Assembly (NCBI GenBank): GCA_028282885.1
Contig: JANQGX010000020.1
Coordinates: 1 to 64,000 of the forward strand
DNA: 64,000 nt
DNA from: SAR324 cluster bacterium
GTDB taxonomy: Bacteria > SAR324 > XYD2-FULL-50-16
Direction of reading: 5' to 3'
Part shown: one piece after another, positions 1 through 8,337 of the stretch
How positions within the stretch are numbered: position 1 is the first letter of the stretch
Layout: each line of letters begins with the position of its first letter
The notes under the pieces: model-generated
What the model was told of the DNA's origin: nothing
Seen by the model: the letters and a program-made list of their open reading frames with translations, nothing else
The model's database searches: none
Translations under genes and position numbers: made by a program

Positions 1-105
1 ACCCGGAAGGATTTGGCCGATGTTTTATCCAAAATCAAAGACAAGCCAAGTTTGGCCGCTTAAAATACGTCACCGAATTTATGACCTAGAGCACTTAGTT
101 ATAAA

Positions 106-321
106 ATGCCGATATACTCCACCTCTACCGGTTGGATTTCAATCGGAAATCAAAAAAGTTACTGGTCTGTTTACACCTGCAGCGAAGAGAAAATCTCTCC
201 CTACCTCAAGAAATATCCCCAAATCAAACATGGCAAGGGTTGTCTGAACTTCAGAAAAAAGGATACTGTGGATCTGGAGTTGATGAAAGAAGTCATTCAA
301 AACGCCATGGAAGGGAAATAG
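106..321 (+). pseudogene. DUF1801 (YdhG-like) C-terminal remnant
   Basis: The 71 residues resemble the C-terminal half of DUF1801 proteins: a GWISIGNQKSY strand followed by a GKGCLNF segment and a helix ending in IQNAM. The family is normally about 110-140 residues, and the N-terminal half is missing in this frame. Frame 1 upstream reads DLADVLSKIKDKPSLAA and then meets stops at 61-63 and 82-84; fragments that could belong to the missing half lie in the other two frames. No ribosome binding site precedes the ATG at 106. I read it as a frameshifted or decayed gene next to the window edge, though a short intact protein cannot be excluded. The biochemical role of the family is poorly known. Confidence 0.5.
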
Positions 322-327
322 AATCCA

Positions 328-1269
328 GTGAAAAATGGAAACAATCGGTACCTGAATGCAATAGGTGCCGTTCAGTCGAACAGACGCTACCTGTTATTCG
401 GGATAACTGCCATCTTACTTTGGTGCTGGAGTGGGGTATGCTTCAGAAAAGGAGCGGAACTGATGGGATCGTCCCTGGTTTACCTGACATTCATGACAGG
501 GGGTGGAGCGCTTACCGCAGTATTCATTCAACTAATAATGCGCCAACCGTTGTCCGATCTTTATCGACTTCCCGGGCGTGTTTTCATTACCGGATTTTTC
601 GGAATTAACGTTTATACCCTGCTTTTGTCTGTCGCCTTTGGCATTGCCCCGCTGGGAGACATCGGTCAGGTCAACCTGCTCAACTATCTCTGGCCGGTTT
701 GGTTGATTGTACTGGGAATTGTTTTCCTGCAAAGCAGGCCGCGGGTTTTACTGGCGATCACGGGACTATTGCTGGGGGGAGCCGGAGTTGTGGTCTCACG
801 GGGTTTTGATGGCATCACCCACCTCCCTTCCAATCTCTTGCCCCATCTCATGGCTCTGGTGGGAGGTTTTCTCTGGGCGCTCTACCTGGTTTTGCTCAGG
901 CGATGGAATATACCGGAAGAGAAGGGTGGTACGGCCTTTCACTTCGCAGGATGTGCCCTATGTGCTGCCGTGATTGCAGCATTTATGGGAAAGTGGAGTA
1001 CTATGCCGGCCTGGACATCTGAAACAGTGACCTGGGTGCTGTTTGGCGCTGTGGGAAGCGTTGGAATAGCCTATTCCTTTTATGAAATCAGTATTAAAAA
1101 CGGCCCTGTTCTTCTGATTGCCTCATTGTCATACTTTATTCCCATCGGATCTTCTGTTGTGATTGGTCTATTTTTTAAAGAAACAATGAATAGCGGCTTG
1201 TTCGTGGGGGCTGTATTGATAGCAGTCGGCGCCTGGCTGATTCGTAAAGCGGAAACCGATTCCGGGTAA
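328..1269 (+). CDS. EamA/DMT-family transporter
   Basis: A 313-residue hydrophobic protein with about ten predicted membrane helices in two similar halves, the usual plan and length of EamA (drug/metabolite transporter) proteins. The first half starts near residue 22 (GITAILLWCWSG) and the second near residue 172 (LMALVGGFLWALYL), each an EamA repeat. Such proteins export or import small metabolites across the inner membrane; the substrate cannot be told. The start is a GTG with an AAGGGAA site about 10 bases upstream, lying just after the stop of the DUF1801 remnant. Its stop codon directly abuts the stop codon of the convergent hydrolase gene, with no room for a separate terminator. Confidence 0.88.
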   Translation: MKNGNNRYLNAIGAVQSNRRYLLFGITAILLWCWSGVCFRKGAELMGSSLVYLTFMTGGGALTAVFIQLIMRQPLSDLYRLPGRVFITGFFGINVYTLLLSVAFGIAPLGDIGQVNLLNYLWPVWLIVLGIVFLQSRPRVLLAITGLLLGGAGVVVSRGFDGITHLPSNLLPHLMALVGGFLWALYLVLLRRWNIPEEKGGTAFHFAGCALCAAVIAAFMGKWSTMPAWTSETVTWVLFGAVGSVGIAYSFYEISIKNGPVLLIASLSYFIPIGSSVVIGLFFKETMNSGLFVGAVLIAVGAWLIRKAETDSG

Positions 1270-2520
1270 TCACTTTCTCGGAAAGGACTTTTCCAGCAAA
1301 CTTTGGTACTGCCTGAAGACGCGTCGATCCGAAAGAATGGTGGAGTGATTGACGTCAAACGCATAGGCCCCTTTGACGTTCTTAAAAGCCCTTTCATCCA
1401 GTGCCCTTCCTCGTGATACCTGATCGTCTCTGCCAAAAAACAGATAGTGATCGATTTTGTCCGGAAGCGGCTTATTCATCAGCTTCTTGATGAACATGCT
1501 GCGGGAGGCGATATCGATCCAGAAAGGCAACTTTTTGGGTGATGTGGCCACAGCCGTATCTGCCGATTCAAATCCCGACCAGGGTGTGGCGAGGGTAACA
1601 TAGAGACCGACTAAATCAGGATAAATATCCATACCATAGCTGGTCAGCATCTCCTGAGTGATCAATCCTCCCATGCTGTGAGCCACCAGGCAGAGGTTGC
1701 GAATGTTGTGTTGTTCTGTAAAGTCGATTAGTTTCTCGTGGAGGAGTCGAGCGACCAGTGTAAGTCGCAGTCCCGACGGATAGTAGAAATATACCGGTTG
1801 AAACCGCTTGTCCAGGCGCAGTCGGAAGTAAACCCAATCCTGTGGAGTGCCGTTGGATCCGTGCACAAATATCACCGGAATTCTGGTGGGATCAAACGGC
1901 TCCTCCATATAGAAATTGGCCCCGAAAGATTCCATGAAATTGGTTGGAGACCAATACCCGACCCGGGCATTTTCCCTGGAAAACACGGCATCGTAGATTT
2001 TTCTTACCTGTCCATTGGCTGCCAGATAGATATGACTGTCAAAGTTATATCTAATCTTGAGTTGATCGGGAAATGGGGAATCCATGTTTATGTCTAAATG
2101 CTGATGAATGTCGATTCGGGTACGGACGTCACCCTCATTCAGGATAATCGGATTAAGCTGATTAAAAGATCCGACCAGCTCATTTGCTTCAAACAGGTCG
2201 TCGTTATTATAGTCAAGCAATAATCCTATCATGTATTCGCCCGCAGGAAGATAGAGCATGTAATTCTGATTGTCCACCAGAATGACATGGTTTCCCGGAG
2301 CTGACCCAGGTTTGTCAATCGGAGCAGCAAGCACCATTTTGGTCAATGAATGAGGAAACTCCCCATGAATTGATCCCATGATAACACAGCTATTGTTGCG
2401 GGCTTTTTCGATACGGGAATCTCTTATCTGGTATTCATCCTTTCCGCTGATGTTCAGGTAGGAGCAGGTCGAAATCCCAAAAAGAATGGCTATCAAATGT
2501 GGAAGGTGTTTTATTTTCAT
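1270..2520 (-). CDS. Secreted alpha/beta hydrolase (lipase/esterase-like)
   Basis: A 416-residue exported protein. Residues 1-20 form a signal-like hydrophobic segment with a poor lipobox (GISTC), so lipoprotein status is uncertain. Residues 40-200 look like a beta-rich domain of no recognised family. The C-terminal half is an alpha/beta hydrolase: an oxyanion-hole HG motif (FVHGSNG, 219-225), the nucleophile elbow AHSMGG with Ser282, a likely acid at Asp365/Asp366, and His392 in the DVNHST segment. This layout is typical of PGAP1/lipase-like esterases that cleave lipids or acyl esters in the envelope. It follows the ankyrin lipoprotein gene by 6 bases on the same strand, so the two probably form an operon. 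The substrate is unknown. Confidence 0.8.
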   Translation of the reverse strand: MKIKHLPHLIAILFGISTCSYLNISGKDEYQIRDSRIEKARNNSCVIMGSIHGEFPHSLTKMVLAAPIDKPGSAPGNHVILVDNQNYMLYLPAGEYMIGLLLDYNNDDLFEANELVGSFNQLNPIILNEGDVRTRIDIHQHLDINMDSPFPDQLKIRYNFDSHIYLAANGQVRKIYDAVFSRENARVGYWSPTNFMESFGANFYMEEPFDPTRIPVIFVHGSNGTPQDWVYFRLRLDKRFQPVYFYYPSGLRLTLVARLLHEKLIDFTEQHNIRNLCLVAHSMGGLITQEMLTSYGMDIYPDLVGLYVTLATPWSGFESADTAVATSPKKLPFWIDIASRSMFIKKLMNKPLPDKIDHYLFFGRDDQVSRGRALDERAFKNVKGAYAFDVNHSTILSDRRVFRQYQSLLEKSFPRK

Positions 2521-2526
2521 TTGGTC

Positions 2527-3531
2527 TTATTCTTGATACTGGCCCTTAATCAACCCAATCAGTTCTTTGTTACCCCCGGACTCTGCATAGGCGAGCGTCG
2601 ATAAGCCGTTGTTGTCCGAAAGATTTGCTTTCGCACCCTTGCGAATCAAAAGCACAGCGGTATCGAGATCCTTTTCCCGCACTGCCAGCATCAGGGCGGT
2701 TTGCCCGAGATAATTACGTCGATTCGGGTCAGCCCCATTTTTCGTCAAAAGAGTTATCATAATCCGATCTTCTTCCAGAACCGCGGTCATCAATGGAGTT
2801 TGCAACCGGTTATCACCAATGTTTACATTGGAACCCGCATTGATCAGTTTTTCAACGATTTGGTGATTTTGCAGTTCGATGGCATAATGAAGCGGTGACT
2901 TTCCCTTGTGGTCCTCGACATTTGGATCGGCCTCATGTTCCAAAAGCAGGGATGTAATCTCATTCATTTCATAATAAACGGACAACAGCAGGCTATTCAT
3001 TCCCCACCGGTTCTGAGAATCAATTTTGGCTCCCTTTTTGATCAGTTTCGGCACCAGGTCTTTATAGTGCCAATACACCGCTTTCATCAAAGGCGTATGT
3101 CCCTCTTCGTCGAACAGCTCCAGATTCAGGGGATGTTCCAGCAATCTTTCAACAAAGAGAAACTCCGAATTCTCCATGGCAATTGTGAGAGCCGTTTCAC
3201 CTTCCAGCCCGGCGGCATTGATATCAATCCCCTGTTGGATCAGGTATTCTCCCATATCTGCGTAACCGTAGCTCGCTGCGTACATCAGGGCGTTCCACTT
3301 GTATGCGTCGACTGTGTTGATATCCACAACTTTTTCTTCAAGCGCCTTCAGGACTTGAATCATGTCATTTCTTCTCACAGAGCTGAGGAAAAAAGCTTCG
3401 GGGTGGGCATAGGATTGCGAAAATGTTTTATTCTGCAGAGACACCCTGGGAGAAGAACACGCCAGGATCAGGCTCAATGGCAGAAAGCACGAAATCCAAA
3501 TGCTGCACTGTTTTATTGAATATTTACGCAT
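2527..3531 (-). CDS. Ankyrin-repeat lipoprotein
   Basis: A 334-residue protein. The N-terminus has a lipoprotein signal ending LILAC (Cys25), so it should be lipid-anchored in the envelope. From about residue 75 to the end there are roughly seven ankyrin repeats of 33 residues, with recurring patterns such as WNALMYAASYGYADMGEYLI, GETALTIA, GHTPLMKA, GKSPLHYA and GQTALMLA. Ankyrin repeats bind proteins and have no catalytic role by themselves. It is the first gene of a two-gene operon with the downstream hydrolase, a pairing that suggests it binds or controls that enzyme; this is inference. The 218-base region upstream is shared with the divergent trkA. Confidence 0.88.
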   Translation of the reverse strand: MRKYSIKQCSIWISCFLPLSLILACSSPRVSLQNKTFSQSYAHPEAFFLSSVRRNDMIQVLKALEEKVVDINTVDAYKWNALMYAASYGYADMGEYLIQQGIDINAAGLEGETALTIAMENSEFLFVERLLEHPLNLELFDEEGHTPLMKAVYWHYKDLVPKLIKKGAKIDSQNRWGMNSLLLSVYYEMNEITSLLLEHEADPNVEDHKGKSPLHYAIELQNHQIVEKLINAGSNVNIGDNRLQTPLMTAVLEEDRIMITLLTKNGADPNRRNYLGQTALMLAVREKDLDTAVLLIRKGAKANLSDNNGLSTLAYAESGGNKELIGLIKGQYQE

Positions 3532-3749
3532 GTCGGATGATTGTGTTATGGTTTATGTTCACAGGTATACACCATTCCTGTGTTTTGGAAAAGTGACCAT
3601 TGCCCATCACCGATCAATCCGGAATTAATGAGAAGGGACAATTGAAAACCGAAGGTATTGTTCTGAAAACAGCGGTTGCTGATTTTAAGAATACCCATTA
3701 ATATACACTAGCAAATGGTAACTCAACTAAAAACGCTCATCGATTTCGT

Positions 3750-5150
3750 ATGATTCTAAAAAAGCCAACGACCAATGAGAAAATCCTGCTCCTCGGATTA
3801 GGGGGGGTTGGGTTTTATTTGGCAAAACGTCTGGTCCATGAGGGATACTCCGTAACTGTCATTGAACAGGATAGAAAAAAAATCCGTCACGCCGATGGCA
3901 ATATCGATGCCCGGATTCTAAAGGGAGATGCCATGAGCATCAATTGCTGGAAGGAAGCTGACGCACAAAATATCGATTATCTGATAGCCGTGACGGACAA
4001 TGACGCAGTCAATATACTCTCTTCCATTATCGGCGATCGGTTCGGCATTCCCAGAAAGATAGCCAGGGTCCGTTCCCTGGAGCTTTGTACCGGAACCTCC
4101 GTTTTGAACATGGAGGATCTGAAAATTGACTTGATTATACATCCCGAGGAGCTAGCAGCCCAGGAGATTGTAAGGCTGGTCAAAAGGACTGCCGGAAACG
4201 AGATCATTGAAATCGCGGAAGGCCAGATGCAGGTGATGGCAACCCGGATTCATGAAGCCTCACCGCTATCCAATAGAAAACTGAATGAACTGTCCGCGGA
4301 ATACCGGGACCTTTTTTTCAGGGTCTTGGCTATTGCCAGGGATACTAAAACCATCATTCCCGGTGGAAACAACCAGATTAAGCCTAATGACCAGGTGTTG
4401 ATCATCGCCAACCAGGAAGCCTTGGCCAAATTCATGGAACTGACCGGGTTAAAACAGCACAACCGCCACCGGGTGATGATCCTGGGAGGTGGGCTGATAG
4501 GTTCCAGGGTTGCCAAATTGTTGGGCAGATCAGTAAAAGTAAAATTGCTGGAAAGAAACGATTACGATGCCAAGGAACTCTCCTTCGCCCTGGAGGATAC
4601 GGAGGTTCTACATGGTGATGGTTCTGATGCCGAGGTACTGGAGATGGCCGGTCTTGCGGATATGGATACCTTTATCACGGCAACCCAGGATGATGAGACC
4701 AATGTTATGACCAGCCTCCTGGCCAAAAACCTGATCAATACCAAAAACCCGGAAAGTCAGGCTAAAACCATTGCCATGGTTAACAAGGAAGAGTATCTGG
4801 TTCTTTCTTCGACCATTGGACTGGATATAGCCCTAAACAAGAAAATTCTGGCCGGCAACGAGATCATCAAATATATTCGCAGGGGTGAGCTGCTTTCAGT
4901 TGCCCATTCGCATGGTTTTGACATGGATATTGTGGAACTCCATGTGGGCAAAGGTTCGCAAATCTGCAAAACCCCTTTGAAAAAGCTCGATTCGCGCTAT
5001 TATGGGAAAATCCTGATCGGAACGGTTTTTCGAAACGGCAAATGGGAAATTGCCATGGGTGATACCCATCTGCAGGAAGGAGACCGTGCCATAGCCGTCT
5101 GTAATTCATTGATGTTGAAAGACCTGCAACTACTTTTTCATGAGGTTTGA
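3750..5150 (+). CDS. trkA: Trk potassium uptake regulatory subunit TrkA
   Basis: TrkA is the peripheral NAD(H)/nucleotide-binding gating subunit of the Trk/Ktr potassium importer at the inner membrane. The 466-residue length equals the usual two-repeat TrkA (about 458). Each half has an RCK/TrkA-N Rossmann domain, with glycine-rich loops LLGLGGVGFYLA near residue 14 and ILGGGLIGSRVA near residue 247, each followed by a TrkA-C domain. Acidic ends of the second strand (VIEQD) fit NAD binding. The trkH gene follows after 56 bases, so the pair is very probably co-transcribed. No good ribosome binding site is visible before the ATG. It is divergent from the ankyrin lipoprotein gene. Confidence 0.95.
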   Translation: MILKKPTTNEKILLLGLGGVGFYLAKRLVHEGYSVTVIEQDRKKIRHADGNIDARILKGDAMSINCWKEADAQNIDYLIAVTDNDAVNILSSIIGDRFGIPRKIARVRSLELCTGTSVLNMEDLKIDLIIHPEELAAQEIVRLVKRTAGNEIIEIAEGQMQVMATRIHEASPLSNRKLNELSAEYRDLFFRVLAIARDTKTIIPGGNNQIKPNDQVLIIANQEALAKFMELTGLKQHNRHRVMILGGGLIGSRVAKLLGRSVKVKLLERNDYDAKELSFALEDTEVLHGDGSDAEVLEMAGLADMDTFITATQDDETNVMTSLLAKNLINTKNPESQAKTIAMVNKEEYLVLSSTIGLDIALNKKILAGNEIIKYIRRGELLSVAHSHGFDMDIVELHVGKGSQICKTPLKKLDSRYYGKILIGTVFRNGKWEIAMGDTHLQEGDRAIAVCNSLMLKDLQLLFHEV

Positions 5151-5206
5151 TCGGTCGAATCGGTATTTGACTCGAAACCGGGAATCTAATCTGTCTTGGA
5201 TCACTA

Positions 5207-6664
5207 ATGCATTTTTCTTCAATTGCCAACGTGCTGGGCAAGCTTCTGATTGTAACCGGCATCTCCATGCTGCTCCCGGTTATCGTTTCCCTGTACTATA
5301 ACGAAGGAGATCTCAATTCGTTTCTGCTGTCGGCGCTGATTACGTTATTGCTGGGTTTCCCTATGTGGTGGTTCTTCAGGCACAGCATCGAGCTGGCAAT
5401 CAAGGATGGATTTTTTATCGCCGTTTTCGGTTGGGTTCTGGTCTCTGCCGTCTCCGCTCTTCCCTTTATGATCCATCAGTCAATCCCTTCCTTTACGGAC
5501 GCTTTTTTTGAGATGATGTCCGGCTATACCACAAGCGGGGCAACCATTCTCACAGATATCGAAGCGGTTCCGCACGGTTTGCTTTTCTGGAGAAGCCAGA
5601 CCCATCTGCTTGGGGGGATGGGGTTTTTAACCCTTACCATTATTTTCCTCCCCCACGGAATCGGGGGATTGAGGATATTCCGAGCGGAGTCCAGTCCGGG
5701 GCAGGTTATTACCAAAGAGAGATTCACCCCCCGCAACCGGGATGCGATGATCTGGCTTTGGGGCATCTACCTGGCCTTGAATCTTGCGGAAATCATTCTG
5801 TTGTGCCTGGGAGGAATGTCACTTTTCGATTCCATGTGTCATTCATTCGGCACGGTTTCGACTTCCGGATATTCTCCCAAAAACGCCAGTATCGGTCACT
5901 ACAACAACGCCTACTTCGACTGGGTGATTATTGTTTTCATGTTTTTGGGGGGTATGACCTTCGTGCTTTTTTACCAGATCATGAAGGGGGATCTTCGGGC
6001 TTTGAAGATCAACACCGAGTTTCGCTGGTATGTGGGTTTTCTGTTGTTTTTCTGCGGAATCGTCTCCTGGATTCTCTGGAAAGAGAATACGTATGACAGT
6101 GTAGCCGAAGCTGTCAGATATGCAACCTTCCAGGTAATGTCCCTGCTGACTACGACAGGATTCACGACAGCAGATTATGAATTGTGGCCGCAGGCCGCCC
6201 AGATGTTTCTCTATGTTGTCTGTTTTATCGGGGCCTGTGCAGGTTCTACAACCAGCGGCATCAAGATTGTGCACTATGTTATCATCTGCAAGTACATGGC
6301 TGCTTCGATTAAGAGGATCTTTCTGCAGCCTCTTACGGTGGTGTCGATTCGTCTTAATGGTCGATTGATAGACTACTCGATGATCGATCTCGCCATCTGT
6401 TATTTCATTGTTAACATTTTCCTGGTGCTGGGTGGGGGCTGCTTTATGGTGTTGGTGGACGACATGGACTTTGTTACCGGCATGAGTTCGGTGATTGCAA
6501 CCCTGATGAATATCGGACCCGGTTTTGGAACTATTGGACCGGCGGAAAACTACGCCCATATCTCGGATATCGGTAAGTGGTTCCTCTCCTGGAATATGAT
6601 GGTGGGAAGGTTGGAAATGTTTTCGGCCCTGGTGGTTTTCTATCCCTCATTCTGGAGAAAATAG
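5207..6664 (+). CDS. trkH: Trk potassium transporter membrane subunit TrkH
   Basis: A 485-residue integral membrane protein of the TrkH/TrkG/KtrB superfamily, the potassium-conducting subunit that works with TrkA. It has the expected four membrane-pore-membrane units: a filter-like segment TTSGATIL near residue 108, GTVSTSGYSP near 217, LLTTTGFTTADY near 310 and IGPGFGTIGP near 430, each with the conserved glycine that lines the selectivity filter. Length matches TrkH of E. coli (483). The start used is the ATG at 5207, which begins the first membrane helix properly; the ribosome site is weak, consistent with coupling to trkA 56 bases upstream. Confidence 0.95.
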   Translation: MHFSSIANVLGKLLIVTGISMLLPVIVSLYYNEGDLNSFLLSALITLLLGFPMWWFFRHSIELAIKDGFFIAVFGWVLVSAVSALPFMIHQSIPSFTDAFFEMMSGYTTSGATILTDIEAVPHGLLFWRSQTHLLGGMGFLTLTIIFLPHGIGGLRIFRAESSPGQVITKERFTPRNRDAMIWLWGIYLALNLAEIILLCLGGMSLFDSMCHSFGTVSTSGYSPKNASIGHYNNAYFDWVIIVFMFLGGMTFVLFYQIMKGDLRALKINTEFRWYVGFLLFFCGIVSWILWKENTYDSVAEAVRYATFQVMSLLTTTGFTTADYELWPQAAQMFLYVVCFIGACAGSTTSGIKIVHYVIICKYMAASIKRIFLQPLTVVSIRLNGRLIDYSMIDLAICYFIVNIFLVLGGGCFMVLVDDMDFVTGMSSVIATLMNIGPGFGTIGPAENYAHISDIGKWFLSWNMMVGRLEMFSALVVFYPSFWRK

Positions 6665-6896
6665 GTTCATCAGCACCATCTCTCTTCCCTGCCAGGTTTA
6701 GAAATAGGTTATTCCATAAGATCGGATTCCGTTTTCCGGGCACCTCTCTATTTCCGAAGTTCTAACCGTTGACATTCCGGCTCGTTTGTGATTGATCTAG
6801 GCCACGAGCATTGTTGTTATAAGCAATGGATTTGTATTGGCTGACAGGCAGGATGAAAAGGGCCATAGACAAGCGTTTTACCTACCAAGGAGGAGT

Positions 6897-7901
6897 ATGA
6901 CTGTTGAAAATACGATTTATGACCGAATGGCGGAGCAAATTTTTCTCAAGGGTTCCAAGCTCATTCCGCAACTTTTCAGTATGATTGCCGATGAAGAGGA
7001 AGCCGAATTGATGATGGCAATGCCGGGCACCCCTGAACAACTTGCCGAAAAACTGGGCAGACCGGTAAACGAAGTAGAGGACTCCTGCAAAAATCTTTAT
7101 TACAAGGGGACAGTATTCAAATCTTTCAAAGGAGAGACCATTGGTTTTAAAATGTGTCGCGATATGGTCCAATTTCATGATGCCACGATTCTGTGGCCTG
7201 ATGCCCCCCGCGAGTTTCTCGACCTTTGGCAGAAGTTTATGGATGAAGAATGGCCGGATTTTGCGCGGCTTTATACCCAATTATTGCCCAAGCCTTTCAC
7301 GCGGGTTATTGCTGTCGAAACAGCCGTAGATTCGGGAAAGCAGCAAATTCTGGATGCAGACAGCGCGGATACTATTATCAAAACATCTACCAGGCTGGCC
7401 GTTACCAAATGTACCTGCAGACTTATCGCCAACAAATGTGACCAACCTTCCGAAGTTTGCGTCCAGGTGAATAATTCTGCTGCTTATGCCATCGACAGAG
7501 GCACCGGGCGTGAAATCAGCAAAGAAGAAGCACTGGATATTCTTCGTTTAAGTGAAGAGAAAGGATTGGTACATGTGGCGATGAACAAGATGCAGACCGG
7601 ACACTTTATCTGCAACTGCTGTGGTTGCTGTTGCCAGACCTTCCCCCTTCTGATTTCCGAAGGTCTGGAGCTTTGCGACCCGAGCAGGTTTGCGGCGCAG
7701 GTTGACGCTGAACTCTGCACATCCTGCGGGACATGCCATGATCGATGTTACTTCAACGCTTTGGAAACAATTGATGAAGAAAGCGAGATTACCAGTGTGA
7801 TTCGCGAGAAATGCATGGGGTGCGGTCTTTGTCAAATAACCTGCCCCGCCGATGCCATCAGTATGATAGAGGTTCGAACCGAGGAGTTCATTCCCAGTTA
7901 A
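6897..7901 (+). CDS. Winged-helix/4Fe-4S ferredoxin-domain protein
   Basis: A 334-residue cytoplasmic iron-sulfur protein. The N-terminal 80 residues look like a winged helix (ADEEEAELMMAMPGTPEQLAEKLGRP...VEDSCKNLYYKG). The middle carries a KCTCR motif with later cysteines, then an unusual cysteine block CNCCGCCC around residue 237. The C-terminus holds two ferredoxin 4Fe-4S motifs, CTSCGTCHDRC and CMGCGLCQITCP. Such proteins are common in sulfate reducers and methanogens and are usually annotated only as 4Fe-4S binding proteins; the role is unknown, perhaps redox-responsive regulation or electron transfer. The ATG at 6897 is chosen because AAGGAGG lies just upstream; an in-frame ATG-like start at 6837 lacks a site. 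Confidence 0.85.
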   Translation: MTVENTIYDRMAEQIFLKGSKLIPQLFSMIADEEEAELMMAMPGTPEQLAEKLGRPVNEVEDSCKNLYYKGTVFKSFKGETIGFKMCRDMVQFHDATILWPDAPREFLDLWQKFMDEEWPDFARLYTQLLPKPFTRVIAVETAVDSGKQQILDADSADTIIKTSTRLAVTKCTCRLIANKCDQPSEVCVQVNNSAAYAIDRGTGREISKEEALDILRLSEEKGLVHVAMNKMQTGHFICNCCGCCCQTFPLLISEGLELCDPSRFAAQVDAELCTSCGTCHDRCYFNALETIDEESEITSVIREKCMGCGLCQITCPADAISMIEVRTEEFIPS

Positions 7902-8337
7902 CCCTTTGCTTCTTTGCTGCATTTGCCGGGATTATCAAAGGACGTTAAATGATGTCCGTTAGTCCTGGACCTCCTTGGTTAAAATAGAGCAATAGAAATA
8001 ATCAAACAGCCTTCGACCCCACACGGGATCTTGCTTTATTTTCAACTCTTACCGGTCGATCTACGATCCAAAAATTGACCGGGAAACCCGCGATAATACC
8101 TCGCAACACCTTTGCTAACGCACCTTTAAACCAGGAAAGGAAATTCTCTTGACTTATTATATACTTTCTATATATAGGTTTTATATAATAGATTTTCACA
8201 GGATTCATTTTCCCGATGGTTGGAGTTGTCAGACAAACTGAATCTGGTCATAAGGGCTTTAAACCAGGGGCTTCCGAGATAAAACAAGGTGAGAGGTTGC
8301 GTTTGACATACACGAACTGTCTTAAAGGAGAGGTGGA
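7902..8337. other. Intergenic region before the catabolic cluster
   Basis: 436 bases with no convincing gene on either strand. It contains a very AT-rich stretch (about 8145-8195) with a likely promoter, listed separately, and ends in the strong ribosome site of the next gene. A weak hairpin (GGAC/GTCC) lies near 7940. Confidence 0.6.
8149..8176 (+). promoter_or_regulatory. Candidate sigma-70 promoter of the catabolic cluster
   Basis: TTGACT at 8149-8154 and TATATA at 8171-8176 with 16 bases between them, followed by more AT-rich sequence (TATATAATA to 8190). It lies about 160 bases before the first gene of the co-directional 8.3-21.9 kb cluster. The alternating AT tract could also be an operator for the PadR regulator of that cluster. 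No start-site data exist, so this is a sequence-only guess. Confidence 0.4.

Noticed and set aside
5843..6559. 238-residue open frame on the minus strand
   Set aside because: Antisense to trkH; its His/Asn/Gln-rich composition is typical of a shadow of hydrophobic codons.
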